Shown here: one piece after another, positions 1-7,655 of the stretch | Position numbering within the stretch: position 1 is the stretch's first letter | How the letters are laid out: the number at the start of each line of letters is the position of its first letter | From: Verrucomicrobiota bacterium | GTDB taxonomy: Bacteria; Verrucomicrobiota; Verrucomicrobiia; Opitutales; Coraliomargaritaceae | Direction: 5' to 3' | DNA length: 10,388 bases | Assembly (NCBI GenBank): GCA_027620575.1 | Contig: JAQCDT010000031.1 | Span: 1 to 10,388 of the forward strand | The notes under the pieces: generated by a model | Told to the model about the DNA's origin: nothing | Seen by the model: the letters and a program-made list of their open reading frames with translations, nothing else | Databases searched by the model: none | Translations under genes and position numbers: made by a program

Positions 1-1
1 C

Positions 2-1168
2 GCACAGTTTCGAAAAATTCCCTTTGATGAAGCTCCGAATCCTTCATTTATTATACACACTGATTTATTAAAAGCGAATGGGGACATCCTAAAGGACATA
101 AGAGAAAAGACTGGGGCAAAAATTCTATTAGCACAAAAAGGATTTTCTTGTTTCAGTACTTATCCAATTTTAAAAAATTATTTAGATGGTACGAGCTCAA
201 GCGGAGTCAATGAAGCACTTTTAGCCAAGGAACACTTTGGTAAAGAGATTCATGTTTATTCACCAGCCTTTACCTCGAAAGAAGTCCGTACATTAGCAGC
301 TTTCAGTCATACAATAATTTTTAATTCAATGCAGCAACTAGCTATGGGCATTTCCGCAACTGAAGGGCAAAAACGCCCCGAATTCGGACTTAGAATTAAT
401 CCACAATTTTCAACTGGCGACAACGAATTGTATAATCCTTGTACTGCTGATTCTAGACTTGGAACTATACGTGCTACTTTAGAAAAAAATTTAAAGGATT
501 ATCCGAAAGTATCCTTAAACTCTATTAGTGGATTACATTTTCACACCTTGTGCGAAGAAGATTCGGATGCTCTAGAGCAAACAGCTTTAGCCTTTGAGGA
601 TAAATTCAAAGATATTATTACACATTGCAAATGGCTAAATTTTGGGGGTGGCCACCATATCACTCGACCGAATTACGATATCAAACGCCTGTGTGAAACC
701 ATCGAATATTTTCAAAAAAAATATAATCTGACTGTATATTTAGAGCCTGGTGAAGCAGTCGCATTACATACAGGAATTCTCAATGCCAAGGTCTTAGATA
801 TTTTAGAAACTGAAAACGCACACAATGCCATTTTAAATATATCGGCTACCTGCCATATGCCCGATGTTCTTGAGATGCCCTACCGTCCCAATATTCTAGA
901 TGCTTTTCCTGCAAATGAAAAGCCGTACACGTATAGACTCGGTGGCTTATCATGTCTTGCTGGTGATATCATAGGCGACTACTCATTTGAAAAACCTCTA
1001 AAGATAAATGATACACTTCAATTTTTAGACATGTCGCATTACACAATGGTAAAAACTTCCACCTTTAACGGCGTTCCCCTTCCTGCGATTTGTCTTTTTA
1101 ATCAAAGCGATGGACTTAAGCTCATTCGCTCATTCACTTATGAAGATTACAGAGATCGCTTGTCTTAA
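2..1168 (+). CDS. nspC: Carboxynorspermidine decarboxylase, 5' end outside window
   Basis: PLP-dependent, alanine-racemase-fold (group IV) decarboxylase that converts carboxynorspermidine or carboxyspermidine to norspermidine or spermidine in the cytoplasm. The frame is open from the window edge, giving 388 visible residues. The family is usually about 380 residues, so little more than the initiator region can be missing; the first internal ATG (329) would cut off the active site. Counting from position 2, the likely PLP lysine is K46 in ILLAQKGFS. It is followed by LDGTSSSGVNEA, the phosphate-side FGGGHH (214-219), EPGE (248-251), CHMPDVLEMPYRP (from C284) and GGLSCLAGD (314-322), whose cysteine is the expected catalytic residue from the partner subunit. 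A 52-codon membrane-protein frame starts 33 bases downstream. The carboxynorspermidine dehydrogenase partner is not in view. The 5' part is more AT-rich than the 3' part. The family call is firm; the exact substrate (nor- versus carboxyspermidine) cannot be read from sequence. Confidence 0.93.
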   Translation, partial: AQFRKIPFDEAPNPSFIIHTDLLKANGDILKDIREKTGAKILLAQKGFSCFSTYPILKNYLDGTSSSGVNEALLAKEHFGKEIHVYSPAFTSKEVRTLAAFSHTIIFNSMQQLAMGISATEGQKRPEFGLRINPQFSTGDNELYNPCTADSRLGTIRATLEKNLKDYPKVSLNSISGLHFHTLCEEDSDALEQTALAFEDKFKDIITHCKWLNFGGGHHITRPNYDIKRLCETIEYFQKKYNLTVYLEPGEAVALHTGILNAKVLDILETENAHNAILNISATCHMPDVLEMPYRPNILDAFPANEKPYTYRLGGLSCLAGDIIGDYSFEKPLKINDTLQFLDMSHYTMVKTSTFNGVPLPAICLFNQSDGLKLIRSFTYEDYRDRLS

Positions 1169-1201
1169 GCTTTTAACTTTTCTTAATAACCCATCAAACA
1201 T

Positions 1202-1360
1202 ATGACCACTAAAGGATTACTCTTAGGCGCTGTTTTGCTAATCTTAGCCATCGTATCTACTCTGACGATTTTTAAACTATTCGAAAAAAAACAAGAGGTG
1301 GAAATTGAAAGCCACATCGACAGCCATAGCCATAGCCATAGCCAGTCTATTCAGCCTTAA
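1202..1360 (+). CDS. Small single-pass membrane protein with Ser-His-rich tail
   Basis: A 52-residue frame with an ATG start, read as MTTKGLLLGAVLLILA at the N-terminus. It has one strong hydrophobic segment (about residues 6-27) after a short N-terminus with one lysine, then FEKKQEVEIE, then a tail with alternating Ser and His (about 37-47) ending SIQP. This looks like a genuine inner-membrane peptide with a short soluble tail; the histidines could bind a metal such as zinc, nickel or copper, but that is inference. It lies 33 bases after nspC on the same strand and ends 7 bases from the convergent EVE gene, so it may be cotranscribed with nspC. No Shine-Dalgarno sequence precedes the start, as for nearly all genes here. 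I do not recognise a family. The hydrophobic segment and the clean fit into the gap argue for coding; the short length argues for caution. Confidence 0.55.
   Translation: MTTKGLLLGAVLLILAIVSTLTIFKLFEKKQEVEIESHIDSHSHSHSQSIQP
1322..1345 (+). repeat. Hexanucleotide tandem repeat (AGCCAT)
   Basis: Three perfect copies of AGCCAT (1322-1339) plus a fourth with one change (AGCCAG, 1340-1345), in frame in the small membrane-protein gene and encoding Ser-His units. Copy-number changes by slippage would alter tail length without breaking the frame. Confidence 0.8.
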
Positions 1361-1367
1361 TTCTCGA

Positions 1368-1835
1368 TTATAACCCAGCGGCACATAGTGCCTTATATTC
1401 TTTTGCACTGACTGGTGTGATCGACAAACGATTCCCTTTTTGCAAAACTTTCATCTCGGCTAATTCTGGTATCGCTTTCATTGCCTCAAGGGTGACTGGA
1501 TGCTTAAAGTCTTTCTTATAAGCTACATCCACTAAAAACCACCGTGGATTATTCGGATCACTTTTTTCGTCATAATATTTAGAGGTTTTATCAAAAGCTG
1601 TAGGGTCTGGGTAAGCCTTACTCGCTACTTCCGCTAAGCCAACGATTCCCGGAGGCTTAGTGTTGGAATGATAAAAAAGAACACCATCTCCAATAGACAT
1701 CGCATCTCGCATAAAATTTCGAGCCTGATAATTACGCACCCCATCCCAAGGCTCTCTTTGCTTCGGACGATCTTTTAAATCTTGAAACGAAAACGTGTCC
1801 GGCTCCGATTTCATTAACCAATATTGTTTAGCCAT
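1368..1835 (-). CDS. EVE-domain (PUA-like, THYN1-type) protein
   Basis: A 155-residue single-domain protein filling the usual EVE length. Visible family motifs are YWLMKSEP (5-12), WDGVRNYQARNFMRD (30-44), GDGVLFYHS (49-57), PGIVGLAEV (62-70), PRWFLVDV and RLSITPV. EVE domains have a PUA-like fold, and members have been linked to recognition of modified bases in DNA or RNA; the ligand here cannot be read from sequence. It is the last gene of a minus-strand operon, 17 bases after parB. Its start is preceded by AAAGAGAT, the nearest thing to a Shine-Dalgarno sequence in the window. It converges on the small membrane-protein gene with only 7 bases between stops and no hairpin there. Close linkage to parB may simply be operon convenience. 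Confidence 0.92.
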   Translation of the reverse strand: MAKQYWLMKSEPDTFSFQDLKDRPKQREPWDGVRNYQARNFMRDAMSIGDGVLFYHSNTKPPGIVGLAEVASKAYPDPTAFDKTSKYYDEKSDPNNPRWFLVDVAYKKDFKHPVTLEAMKAIPELAEMKVLQKGNRLSITPVSAKEYKALCAAGL

Positions 1836-1852
1836 CGTTTAATCTCTTTAAA

Positions 1853-2857
1853 TTATCGTTGATTAATCCCCAATAACTCCAAAAGCCTATCTAGGTCTTC
1901 GTTACCAAAATATTCGATCACTAATTTACCTTTTTTCTTCCCGTGCTGTATCGTGACATTTGTATTAAAATGTTTTTCGATACGCTTCTCTAAATCAGCA
2001 ATTGCGGTATTTTCCGCACGTTTATCATTTGTCTTGGTGGAGTTGTCATTCCCTGAGCCCGATCCGTCCGATGATTCGAGATCTTCATTCAATCGTTTGA
2101 CGATTTTCTCAGCTTCTCGAACACTCAAATTTGATTCAATAATTCGACGAGCCAACAAGTGCTGCTGAGCACCATCTTTAACTCCCAATAAAACTTTTGC
2201 GTGGCCGGTAGAGAGTAAACGCCGACTTAAAAATCCTTGTATTTCTTCACTCAGTGAAAGCAACCTTAGTGCATTCGCCACAGTGGCTCTTCCTTTGCCC
2301 ACTCGATCGGCTGCAGCTTCTTGCGTTAAATCAAAATCTCTGACCAAACTTGCATACCCCAGGGCTTCATCTATAGGGTTTAGGTTTTCTCTTTGCAAAT
2401 TCTCAATTAAGGCCAAAGAAGCCGATGATGCATCACTGGCTTCAATCACACGACAAGGAATCGTTTTCGATTTTAAAAATTTGTAGGCACGGAGACGACG
2501 CTCTCCAGCGATCAATTCATATCCCTTCCCTGTAGAGCGTACCACGATTGGCTGAAGTAATCCTTCAGACTGAATACTCCGAGCTAATTCTTTCACTTGT
2601 GTTTCTGCAATCTCTCTCCTCGGCTGATAAGGATTAGCTTTAATTTTTCCTATGATGATTTCTTGGTAGCCCAAGCCTGAGGTATCAGAAGTGCTAGTAC
2701 TCTTAGCTTTGCTTCCTTTTGAAGAAGATGGGGTCTTTTCAGTCTTTGCTTTAGTTTCAGAAGCAATGTTTTCTTGAGACTTTTTAGTCTGAGCGACTCC
2801 GCCACCACTAATTAGTCCTCCTAAACCTCTCCCTAGTCTATTCTTTGATTGTGCCAT
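1853..2857 (-). CDS. parB: Chromosome-partitioning protein ParB
   Basis: Centromere-binding CTPase clamp that loads at parS, spreads along DNA and recruits SMC. The 334 residues show the standard order. The N-terminal ParA-interaction peptide is RLGRGLGGLISGG (7-19). A Ser/Thr/Lys-rich linker covers about 20-60. The ParB/Srx CTP-binding domain carries NPYQPRREI (75-83), GERR (118-121) and ENLQRENLNPIDEA (152-165). A helix-turn-helix runs about 177-200 (LTQEAAADRVGKGRATVANAL), and RRLLSTGHAKVLLG follows. A second Ser/Gly/Asn-rich linker spans about 261-280, and the C-terminal dimerisation domain 282-334. It starts 5 bases after the LysM gene and is followed by the EVE gene, so it is in an operon but without parA on either side, unlike the common parA-parB pair. 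The intact ParA-binding peptide implies a ParA elsewhere. I saw no parS palindrome (TGTTTCACGTGAAACA-like) in the window. Confidence 0.96.
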   Translation of the reverse strand: MAQSKNRLGRGLGGLISGGGVAQTKKSQENIASETKAKTEKTPSSSKGSKAKSTSTSDTSGLGYQEIIIGKIKANPYQPRREIAETQVKELARSIQSEGLLQPIVVRSTGKGYELIAGERRLRAYKFLKSKTIPCRVIEASDASSASLALIENLQRENLNPIDEALGYASLVRDFDLTQEAAADRVGKGRATVANALRLLSLSEEIQGFLSRRLLSTGHAKVLLGVKDGAQQHLLARRIIESNLSVREAEKIVKRLNEDLESSDGSGSGNDNSTKTNDKRAENTAIADLEKRIEKHFNTNVTIQHGKKKGKLVIEYFGNEDLDRLLELLGINQR

Positions 2858-2862
2858 AATAA

Positions 2863-3459
2863 TTATTCGTCAGTTAATGGTATAAAAATAATATCGCCAA
2901 CTCGTAAATCCCTTGCCGGATTATTTATTTGGTTCGCATCTTGTATGTATTCAACCCTTGAGCCAAATTGTACGGCTATTTGGCTAAGTGTATCCCCAGG
3001 CTGTACCTCATAGCTGACACCTGACTTAGGATAATCATCCGAAAACTCTTCTTTCACCTCAGGCTTCTTTGCCGAGTTATCGGTAAAACCAAGCTGATTA
3101 TTAATATTAGAAACATAAACATCCATTTGCTTGGCTACTTCATCTAAGACCGCTTGCTTAATCCGACTTTCTTGTGTCGATACTGCTATTTTCAAAGTAT
3201 TTAAATCGTTACTCATTTGATTCAACTTCATTTCTAAAGCCCGAAGAGAAGATTGTTTGCCCGTCTCCGCTTGATTGTCTTTTAAAATTTCAATATCCAA
3301 CTTCAAGCCACGAATCTGGCGATCCATCAATGCAATATCTTGCGATAGGTCAGCAACCAATGCACGGGCTTCTTGATTTTGAGCCGATAAATTTCCGCTC
3401 ACACACACACTACTGAAAAGAAAACAGAGTAATAAGGATACAGGAAAAACCAAATGCAT
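2863..3459 (-). CDS. Secreted coiled-coil protein with C-terminal LysM domain
   Basis: 198 residues. The N-terminus is a signal peptide (hydrophobic run about 3-20, with likely cleavage near SGNLSAQ, 21-27). No good lipobox is seen, since SSVC lacks the usual Leu and small residues. Residues about 28-112 are charged, Leu-rich heptads (LVADLSQDIALMDRQIRGLK and onward) typical of a coiled coil. A short Lys/Glu/Asp linker leads to one LysM domain at about 148-194 (VSYEVQPGDTLSQIAVQFG, then LRVGDIIFIP), which in this family binds peptidoglycan glycan. The protein is therefore expected in the periplasm, holding an extended oligomer to the wall. It is the first gene of the operon with parB (5-base gap) and EVE, and is divergent from lgt across 91 bases. 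The coiled-coil plus LysM layout vaguely recalls cell-division or envelope-bridging proteins, but I do not recognise a named family. Confidence 0.85.
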   Translation of the reverse strand: MHLVFPVSLLLCFLFSSVCVSGNLSAQNQEARALVADLSQDIALMDRQIRGLKLDIEILKDNQAETGKQSSLRALEMKLNQMSNDLNTLKIAVSTQESRIKQAVLDEVAKQMDVYVSNINNQLGFTDNSAKKPEVKEEFSDDYPKSGVSYEVQPGDTLSQIAVQFGSRVEYIQDANQINNPARDLRVGDIIFIPLTDE

Positions 3460-3550
3460 ATCCTTGTATAAATTTTAAAAATCTGTTTTAAAAGTAAAAA
3501 TTTTCAATAACGGTAAAAAAGAATCGCCGAACACCCTTTAAAATCAGTTT
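3460..3550. promoter_or_regulatory. Divergent promoter region, LysM-parB operon / lgt
   Basis: A 91-base, very AT-rich gap between two divergent gene starts, so it should hold both promoters. A weak plus-strand pair TTGTAT / TTTAAA with 17 bases between is possible for lgt; no convincing hexamers are seen for the minus strand. There is no spaced Shine-Dalgarno sequence before lgt. The minus-strand gene has AAGGA, but only one base from its ATG. Confidence 0.3.
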
Positions 3551-4396
3551 ATGTCAGACAAAAATCTAGACTATTGGATCCATGACTTAAGTCCTTTTCT
3601 CCTAGAATTCCCAGAAAATCCGCTCGGCTTAGAAGGAATCCGTTTTTATGGGCTGTCCTATTTACTTGGATTTTTATTCACTTGGATGTTCCTCTACTTC
3701 TGCGATAAAAAAGAAAAATTTCCCATCAATGCGAAAGAACGATCCGACTTTATGACCTATATTATTCTCGGTGTTCTTATTGGAGGCCGTCTTGGGTATA
3801 TGCTTTTTTATGACTTAAATGATTTCATAGCCAATCCGCTTCTTTTCTTTCGAATTGATCAAGGAGGCATGTCCAGCCATGGAGGCATCATTGGTGTTTT
3901 ATTAGCCAATCTCTTTTTTGCGAAACAAAGAAACTACAATCCATGGTCTCTGGGGGATTGCCTAGTAAGCATTGCCCCTCTCGGAATAATGCTCGGACGA
4001 TTAGCCAATTTTATTAATGGTGAACTTTGGGGGAAAATCACTACGGTACCTTGGGCCGTGCTTTTTCCGAATAGCCCGATGAGCTACAATGCAATAACAG
4101 GCTATTATGGAATACAACCTAGGCATCCTTCCCAAATATATGCTTCCATAAGCGAAGGATTCATTCCATTGATTTATCTACAATACCGTTTTTGGTTCAC
4201 CCAATATTCCTCAGGACAACTTATCGGTGAATCGCTCATTCTCTACAGCTCATTTCGGATATTTAATGAAATTTTCCGAGAGCCTGACGCTGCTTTGATT
4301 ATGGGACTCAGCCGAGGGCAATTCTACTCTATATTCATTCTTGGAATGGGCTTTCTCATCTTTTTCAAAAGAAGAAAACACCGAGCCCTCTATTAA
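3551..4396 (+). CDS. lgt: Prolipoprotein diacylglyceryl transferase
   Basis: Inner-membrane enzyme that moves diacylglycerol from phosphatidylglycerol to the lipobox cysteine of prolipoproteins, the first step of lipoprotein maturation. The 281 residues match the family length and carry its landmarks: IRFYGLSYLLGF (30-41), GGRLGYMLFYD (78-88), GGMSSHGG with the conserved His at 110, the signature GRLANFINGELWG (149-161), RHPSQIY (201-207), and the late Arg-containing SSFRIFNEIFREPD (233-246). Several hydrophobic segments are visible (about 33-50, 69-86, 111-123, 136-152, 184-200, 221-235, 258-272), with a basic end KRRKHR. Transcribed alone, it converges on glgC with 11 bases between the stops. 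A putative lipoprotein substrate is encoded about 3.6 kb downstream, which I take as coincidence because Lgt serves all lipoproteins. Confidence 0.97.
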   Translation: MSDKNLDYWIHDLSPFLLEFPENPLGLEGIRFYGLSYLLGFLFTWMFLYFCDKKEKFPINAKERSDFMTYIILGVLIGGRLGYMLFYDLNDFIANPLLFFRIDQGGMSSHGGIIGVLLANLFFAKQRNYNPWSLGDCLVSIAPLGIMLGRLANFINGELWGKITTVPWAVLFPNSPMSYNAITGYYGIQPRHPSQIYASISEGFIPLIYLQYRFWFTQYSSGQLIGESLILYSSFRIFNEIFREPDAALIMGLSRGQFYSIFILGMGFLIFFKRRKHRALY

Positions 4397-4407
4397 GATT
4401 CATGAAA

Positions 4408-5703
4408 TCACGCTTTCATTTGAAAGCCATCCGGAAGCACTGCATCTTTAGTAACGATCAAAACACCGTCACGAATCACTACATCGGCACCAGATTCAAA
4501 ATTATCTTCTAGTCCCTTTGGATCAAGTACCACATTTTCTCCAATTCGTACATTCTTATCTAAAATTGCATTCTTTATCGAACAATTTTTACCCACCCCA
4601 ATATTTGGACGCCCCAGTGCTTCATTCTCTGTAAAATCTTCATCATTTTCAAATCGATCGGCTCCCATCATCACTACATTGTTCAGCTTAGACCCCTCAG
4701 AAATGACCGAACGAACTCCTAACATAACTCGATTTAATTCAGCGTTGTTAATTATCGAACCATCCGCAATGACCGCATGTTCAATACTTGCACCGTTCAC
4801 CTTAACCGCCGGAAGATATCGAGCACGCGTGTAAATTCTTTCAATTTCATTATAAAAATTAAACGGTGGCTGAATATCCGTAAGCTGAAGATTACATTCA
4901 AAGAACGCTTTGACTGTTCCAATATCTTCCCAGTAATCATCAAAAATATAACTGTGTAATTTCTTTTTGCCTAAGAGACTAGGAATGACTTCTTTGCCGA
5001 AATCCTTCATATCTGAATCTAAGGCTTCGGACAAAGCTCGTGCATTGAAGACGTAAATCCCCATAGACGCTAAACAGTAATCAACCGATTCTGGGTCTTT
5101 CATTTTTGACTTCACACCAGAGCCTACCGCAAGCCCTGAAATCACTTTAGGATCCGTTGGCTTTTCAACAAATTCGTTAATTTCAAGAGCTTCATTCACT
5201 CGCATCAACCCAAGACCCTCAGCTTGATCTAAAGGCAATGGCTTGGCGGCAATACTGACATCCGCATGGTTCTCAATATGTTCTTTAACAAAGTCCGCTA
5301 AATTCATACGAAAAAGCTGATCGCCCGATAAAATGATACACAGGTCATTTTCTCCTTCGACTCCAAAATGGTGCAGATTTTGTCGAACCGCATCCGCAGT
5401 CCCTTGATACCAATTGCTACTTCTTTCCGTCTGCTCAGCCGATAAAATATCAACGAAACCACCGCCAAAAGGATCAAACTTATACGACTCTTGAATATGG
5501 CGGTGCAAGGAAGCCGTATTGAACTGAGTCAGCACAAAGATTTGATTGTAGCCCGCATTTAAACAATTGCTGATTGGAATATCGGCTAATCGATATTTTC
5601 CTGCCAAAGGAACAGCAGGCTTACAACGAACTTGAGTCAGTGGATTTAGGCGAGTCCCTCGGCCACCTCCCATGATTATACATATGACTTTACGCTTGCT
5701 CAC
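4408..5703 (-). CDS. glgC: Glucose-1-phosphate adenylyltransferase (ADP-glucose pyrophosphorylase)
   Basis: Makes ADP-glucose and pyrophosphate from ATP and glucose-1-phosphate, the committed and usually allosteric step of bacterial glycogen synthesis. The 431 residues begin with the nucleotidyltransferase P-loop GGGRGTRLNPLT (12-23), followed by KPAVPLAGKYRLADIPISNC, VLTQFNTASLHRH, GTADAVRQNL (101-110), SGDQLFRM (126-133; D128 should be the metal-binding Asp), EFVEKP (177-182) and DDYWEDIGT (255-263). The C-terminal part from about 295 is a left-handed beta-helix with imperfect hexapeptides. Wording and length resemble the plant/cyanobacterial branch more than the E. coli one. The start is GTG: an in-frame TAA lies 18 bases upstream and the first ATG would remove the first 10 residues, close to the P-loop. 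No glgA, glgB or glgP is adjacent. Confidence 0.96.
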   Translation of the reverse strand: MSKRKVICIIMGGGRGTRLNPLTQVRCKPAVPLAGKYRLADIPISNCLNAGYNQIFVLTQFNTASLHRHIQESYKFDPFGGGFVDILSAEQTERSSNWYQGTADAVRQNLHHFGVEGENDLCIILSGDQLFRMNLADFVKEHIENHADVSIAAKPLPLDQAEGLGLMRVNEALEINEFVEKPTDPKVISGLAVGSGVKSKMKDPESVDYCLASMGIYVFNARALSEALDSDMKDFGKEVIPSLLGKKKLHSYIFDDYWEDIGTVKAFFECNLQLTDIQPPFNFYNEIERIYTRARYLPAVKVNGASIEHAVIADGSIINNAELNRVMLGVRSVISEGSKLNNVVMMGADRFENDEDFTENEALGRPNIGVGKNCSIKNAILDKNVRIGENVVLDPKGLEDNFESGADVVIRDGVLIVTKDAVLPDGFQMKA

Positions 5704-5776
5704 GAGGCAAATTGAGAATTAAAAAGAAGCTATTGTCAATGACTGTAAACCCATCAAAAATAAATAATTACCCAAC
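5704..5776. promoter_or_regulatory. Divergent glgC/glmS promoter region with overlapping -35 candidates
   Basis: A 73-base gap between divergent starts. On the minus strand a consensus TTGACA (5739-5734) is followed after 17 bases by CTCAAT (5716-5711), which ends only 7 bases before the glgC GTG, so that transcript would be nearly leaderless. On the plus strand TTGTCA (5733-5738) overlaps it, with a weak AAAAAT 17 bases on. The -10 elements are poor, so this is a candidate only. Confidence 0.35.
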
Positions 5777-7627
5777 ATGTGCGGAATAGTAGGATACGTA
5801 GGCTCAAAAGAAATTGGAACTCGACTCATTGAAGGTCTTAAACGCTTGGAATATAGAGGCTATGACTCCTCAGGCCTTTCAATCATTGAGAACAAACAAA
5901 TTCAGCACACCAAGCGAGTCGGACGTGTGAAAGCCCTCGATGCAGCACTGCCTAAGAATTACCTCAAAGCACGAACAGGAATTTGCCACACTCGCTGGGC
6001 GACCCACGGTGACGTGACCGAAAAAAATGCCCACCCCCATATCAGTAGCGATCAACGCTTCGCCCTCGTACACAATGGCGTGATCGAAAACTACTTACAA
6101 ATTAAGCAATTTCTTGAATCAAAAAACTATACCTTTGCTTCAGACACCGATTCCGAAGCGATTGTAAATTTAATTGCTTACCACTTCGAAAAAGAACTCG
6201 AAGCCCCTGATTCCAATCGATTTTTAGAATCCGTTCGCAAAGCTCTCCTACATCTCGAAGGCACTTTTGGTATTGCCGTTATTTCCAAAGACTATCCCGA
6301 TGAAATGATTTGTGCTCGCCGTGGCTCTCCATTGATCATTGGCGTAGGGAAAAATGAACATCTCATTGCCTCAGATGTTAATGCTCTCACTCATTGTACA
6401 CAAAATGTTGTCTATCTAAATGACAACGAGATTGTCCATCTCACCGCTGAAGATTTTTCGATTTCAACCATCAGCAAAGTCTCTGTCAATGCGGTCATCC
6501 AAACCGTTGATTGGGATACTAGTGATGCCGAACTTGGTGATTTTCAGCACTTCATGGAAAAAGAAATTTTTGAGCAACCCGCAGCTTTAAAAAATGGGAT
6601 GCGTGGACGCTTTTCTGATGATGGTAGTACCGCTTTCTTCGGTGGGCTGAACATTCAGCCACAGGAACTTAGCCAAATTGATCGCATCATCTTCATTGCC
6701 TGTGGGACTGCATGGCATGCCTGCTTAATCGCCGAATACTTAATCGAACGCTTCGCCCGAATCCCAGTCGAAGTCGAATACGCCTCTGAATTTCGTTACC
6801 GCAACGCCCCGCTCGACAAAAATTCACTCGTCATTGCGATCAGCCAATCAGGCGAAACCATCGACTCACTTTCAGCACTTAAAGAAGCCAAACGCAAAGG
6901 CTACAAAACCCTATCCATCAACAACAGCGTCGGTTCAAGCATCGCCCGTGAATGCGATGGAGGGATTTATCAACACGCTGGACCCGAGATCGGAGTCGCC
7001 TCGACCAAAGCCTTCACTTCTCAAGTCATGCTCTGTGCCATGCTTGCACTTTATTTAGGACGCCTAAGAAACTTAAGCTACACCGATGGATGCAATATCG
7101 TCAAAGCCCTCAAAGGACTTCCAAAACTCGTAGAGAAAACATTAGAATCCAAAGACATCATCCAAAAAGTAGCGAAAAAATACGCACACTATGAAGATTG
7201 CTTATTTTTAGGACGACAGCTCATGTTTCCTATTGCTCTAGAAGGTGCCCTCAAGCTCAAAGAAATTTCCTATATCCATGCCGAAGGCTATCCAGCCGCA
7301 GAAATGAAACATGGCCCCATCGCTCTGATCAGTGAAAAATGTCCAAGTGTGTTTTTAACCACCAACGGTGAAATGTTCCAAAAGAGCATGGCCAACATCA
7401 AAGAAATCAAAGCCCGAAAAGGCAAAGTTATTTGCATCGCTTCACAAGATTGCGAACTCCCCGAAGATGCCATTGATGACTTAATTCAAGTGCCCGAAGC
7501 ACACGAGATTATACAGCCCATTTTAATGAGCATCCCTGTTCAGCTACTCAGCTACTACATCGCTCTAGAAAGAGGCTGCGACGTCGATAAGCCAAGAAAC
7601 TTAGCTAAATCCGTCACGGTGGAATAA
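5777..7627 (+). CDS. glmS: Glutamine--fructose-6-phosphate aminotransferase (isomerizing)
   Basis: Cytoplasmic enzyme making glucosamine-6-phosphate from fructose-6-phosphate and glutamine, the entry to UDP-GlcNAc for peptidoglycan and LPS. The 616 residues match the family (about 610). The N-terminal class II glutaminase has the nucleophile Cys2 (MCGIVGYVG), LEYRGYDSSG, HTRWATHG (71-78), NAHPH, HNGVIENY and SDTDSEA. The isomerase half has two SIS domains: CGTAWHA (309-315), SQSGET (356-361) and AGPEIGVASTKAF (401-413); then LGRQLMFPIALEGALKLKEISY and EMKHGPIAL (509-517). The C-terminal tail PRNLAKSVTVE is intact, with K611 matching the catalytic Lys of E. coli GlmS. The start is fixed by Cys2. 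There is no Shine-Dalgarno sequence, and the 73-base leader is too short for a glmS ribozyme. The AT-rich accessory region begins immediately after its stop. Confidence 0.98.
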   Translation: MCGIVGYVGSKEIGTRLIEGLKRLEYRGYDSSGLSIIENKQIQHTKRVGRVKALDAALPKNYLKARTGICHTRWATHGDVTEKNAHPHISSDQRFALVHNGVIENYLQIKQFLESKNYTFASDTDSEAIVNLIAYHFEKELEAPDSNRFLESVRKALLHLEGTFGIAVISKDYPDEMICARRGSPLIIGVGKNEHLIASDVNALTHCTQNVVYLNDNEIVHLTAEDFSISTISKVSVNAVIQTVDWDTSDAELGDFQHFMEKEIFEQPAALKNGMRGRFSDDGSTAFFGGLNIQPQELSQIDRIIFIACGTAWHACLIAEYLIERFARIPVEVEYASEFRYRNAPLDKNSLVIAISQSGETIDSLSALKEAKRKGYKTLSINNSVGSSIARECDGGIYQHAGPEIGVASTKAFTSQVMLCAMLALYLGRLRNLSYTDGCNIVKALKGLPKLVEKTLESKDIIQKVAKKYAHYEDCLFLGRQLMFPIALEGALKLKEISYIHAEGYPAAEMKHGPIALISEKCPSVFLTTNGEMFQKSMANIKEIKARKGKVICIASQDCELPEDAIDDLIQVPEAHEIIQPILMSIPVQLLSYYIALERGCDVDKPRNLAKSVTVE

Positions 7628-7655
7628 ATCTGAGTGTATATTTGGTTAACCCATA
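7590..7655 (+). other. glmS 3' end resembling a Tn7-type attachment site
   Basis: The codons for PRNLAKSVTVE and the stop are the segment recognised by TnsD-type targeting proteins, and they are intact here. In E. coli insertion falls about 25 bases past the stop, which would be near 7652. A perfect 8-base palindrome GGTTAACC lies at 7644-7651, and base composition falls from here on. I saw no Tn7-like TGTGGG terminus and no tns genes, so this marks a potential site only. Confidence 0.35.

Noticed and set aside
1953..2486. Open frames antisense to parB (1953-2168 and 2283-2486, plus strand)
   Set aside because: They lie wholly inside the well-conserved parB, have no recognisable motif and read like mirror translations of it.
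3174..3416. Plus-strand open frame inside the LysM gene
   Set aside because: Antisense to a signal-peptide and coiled-coil coding region; no independent features.
4397..4420. Terminator between convergent lgt and glgC
   Set aside because: Only an 8-base palindrome (TTCATGAA) and a 5-pair TGAAA/TTTCA stem without GC-rich pairing or a U tract.
4777..4959. Plus-strand open frame inside glgC
   Set aside because: Fully overlapped by a conserved enzyme gene; composition is that of the complement strand.
5704..5776. glmS ribozyme/riboswitch
   Set aside because: The whole gap to the divergent glgC is 73 bases, too short for the ribozyme, and no such structure is apparent.
6011..6020. Possible parS-like half-site in glmS (gtgacgtgac)
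   Set aside because: It does not form the TGTTTCAC/GTGAAACA palindrome, and it lies in conserved coding sequence for the ATHGDVT segment.
5879..7473. Several alternative-frame and antisense open frames within glmS
   Set aside because: glmS is intact and conserved throughout; these are by-products of its codon usage.
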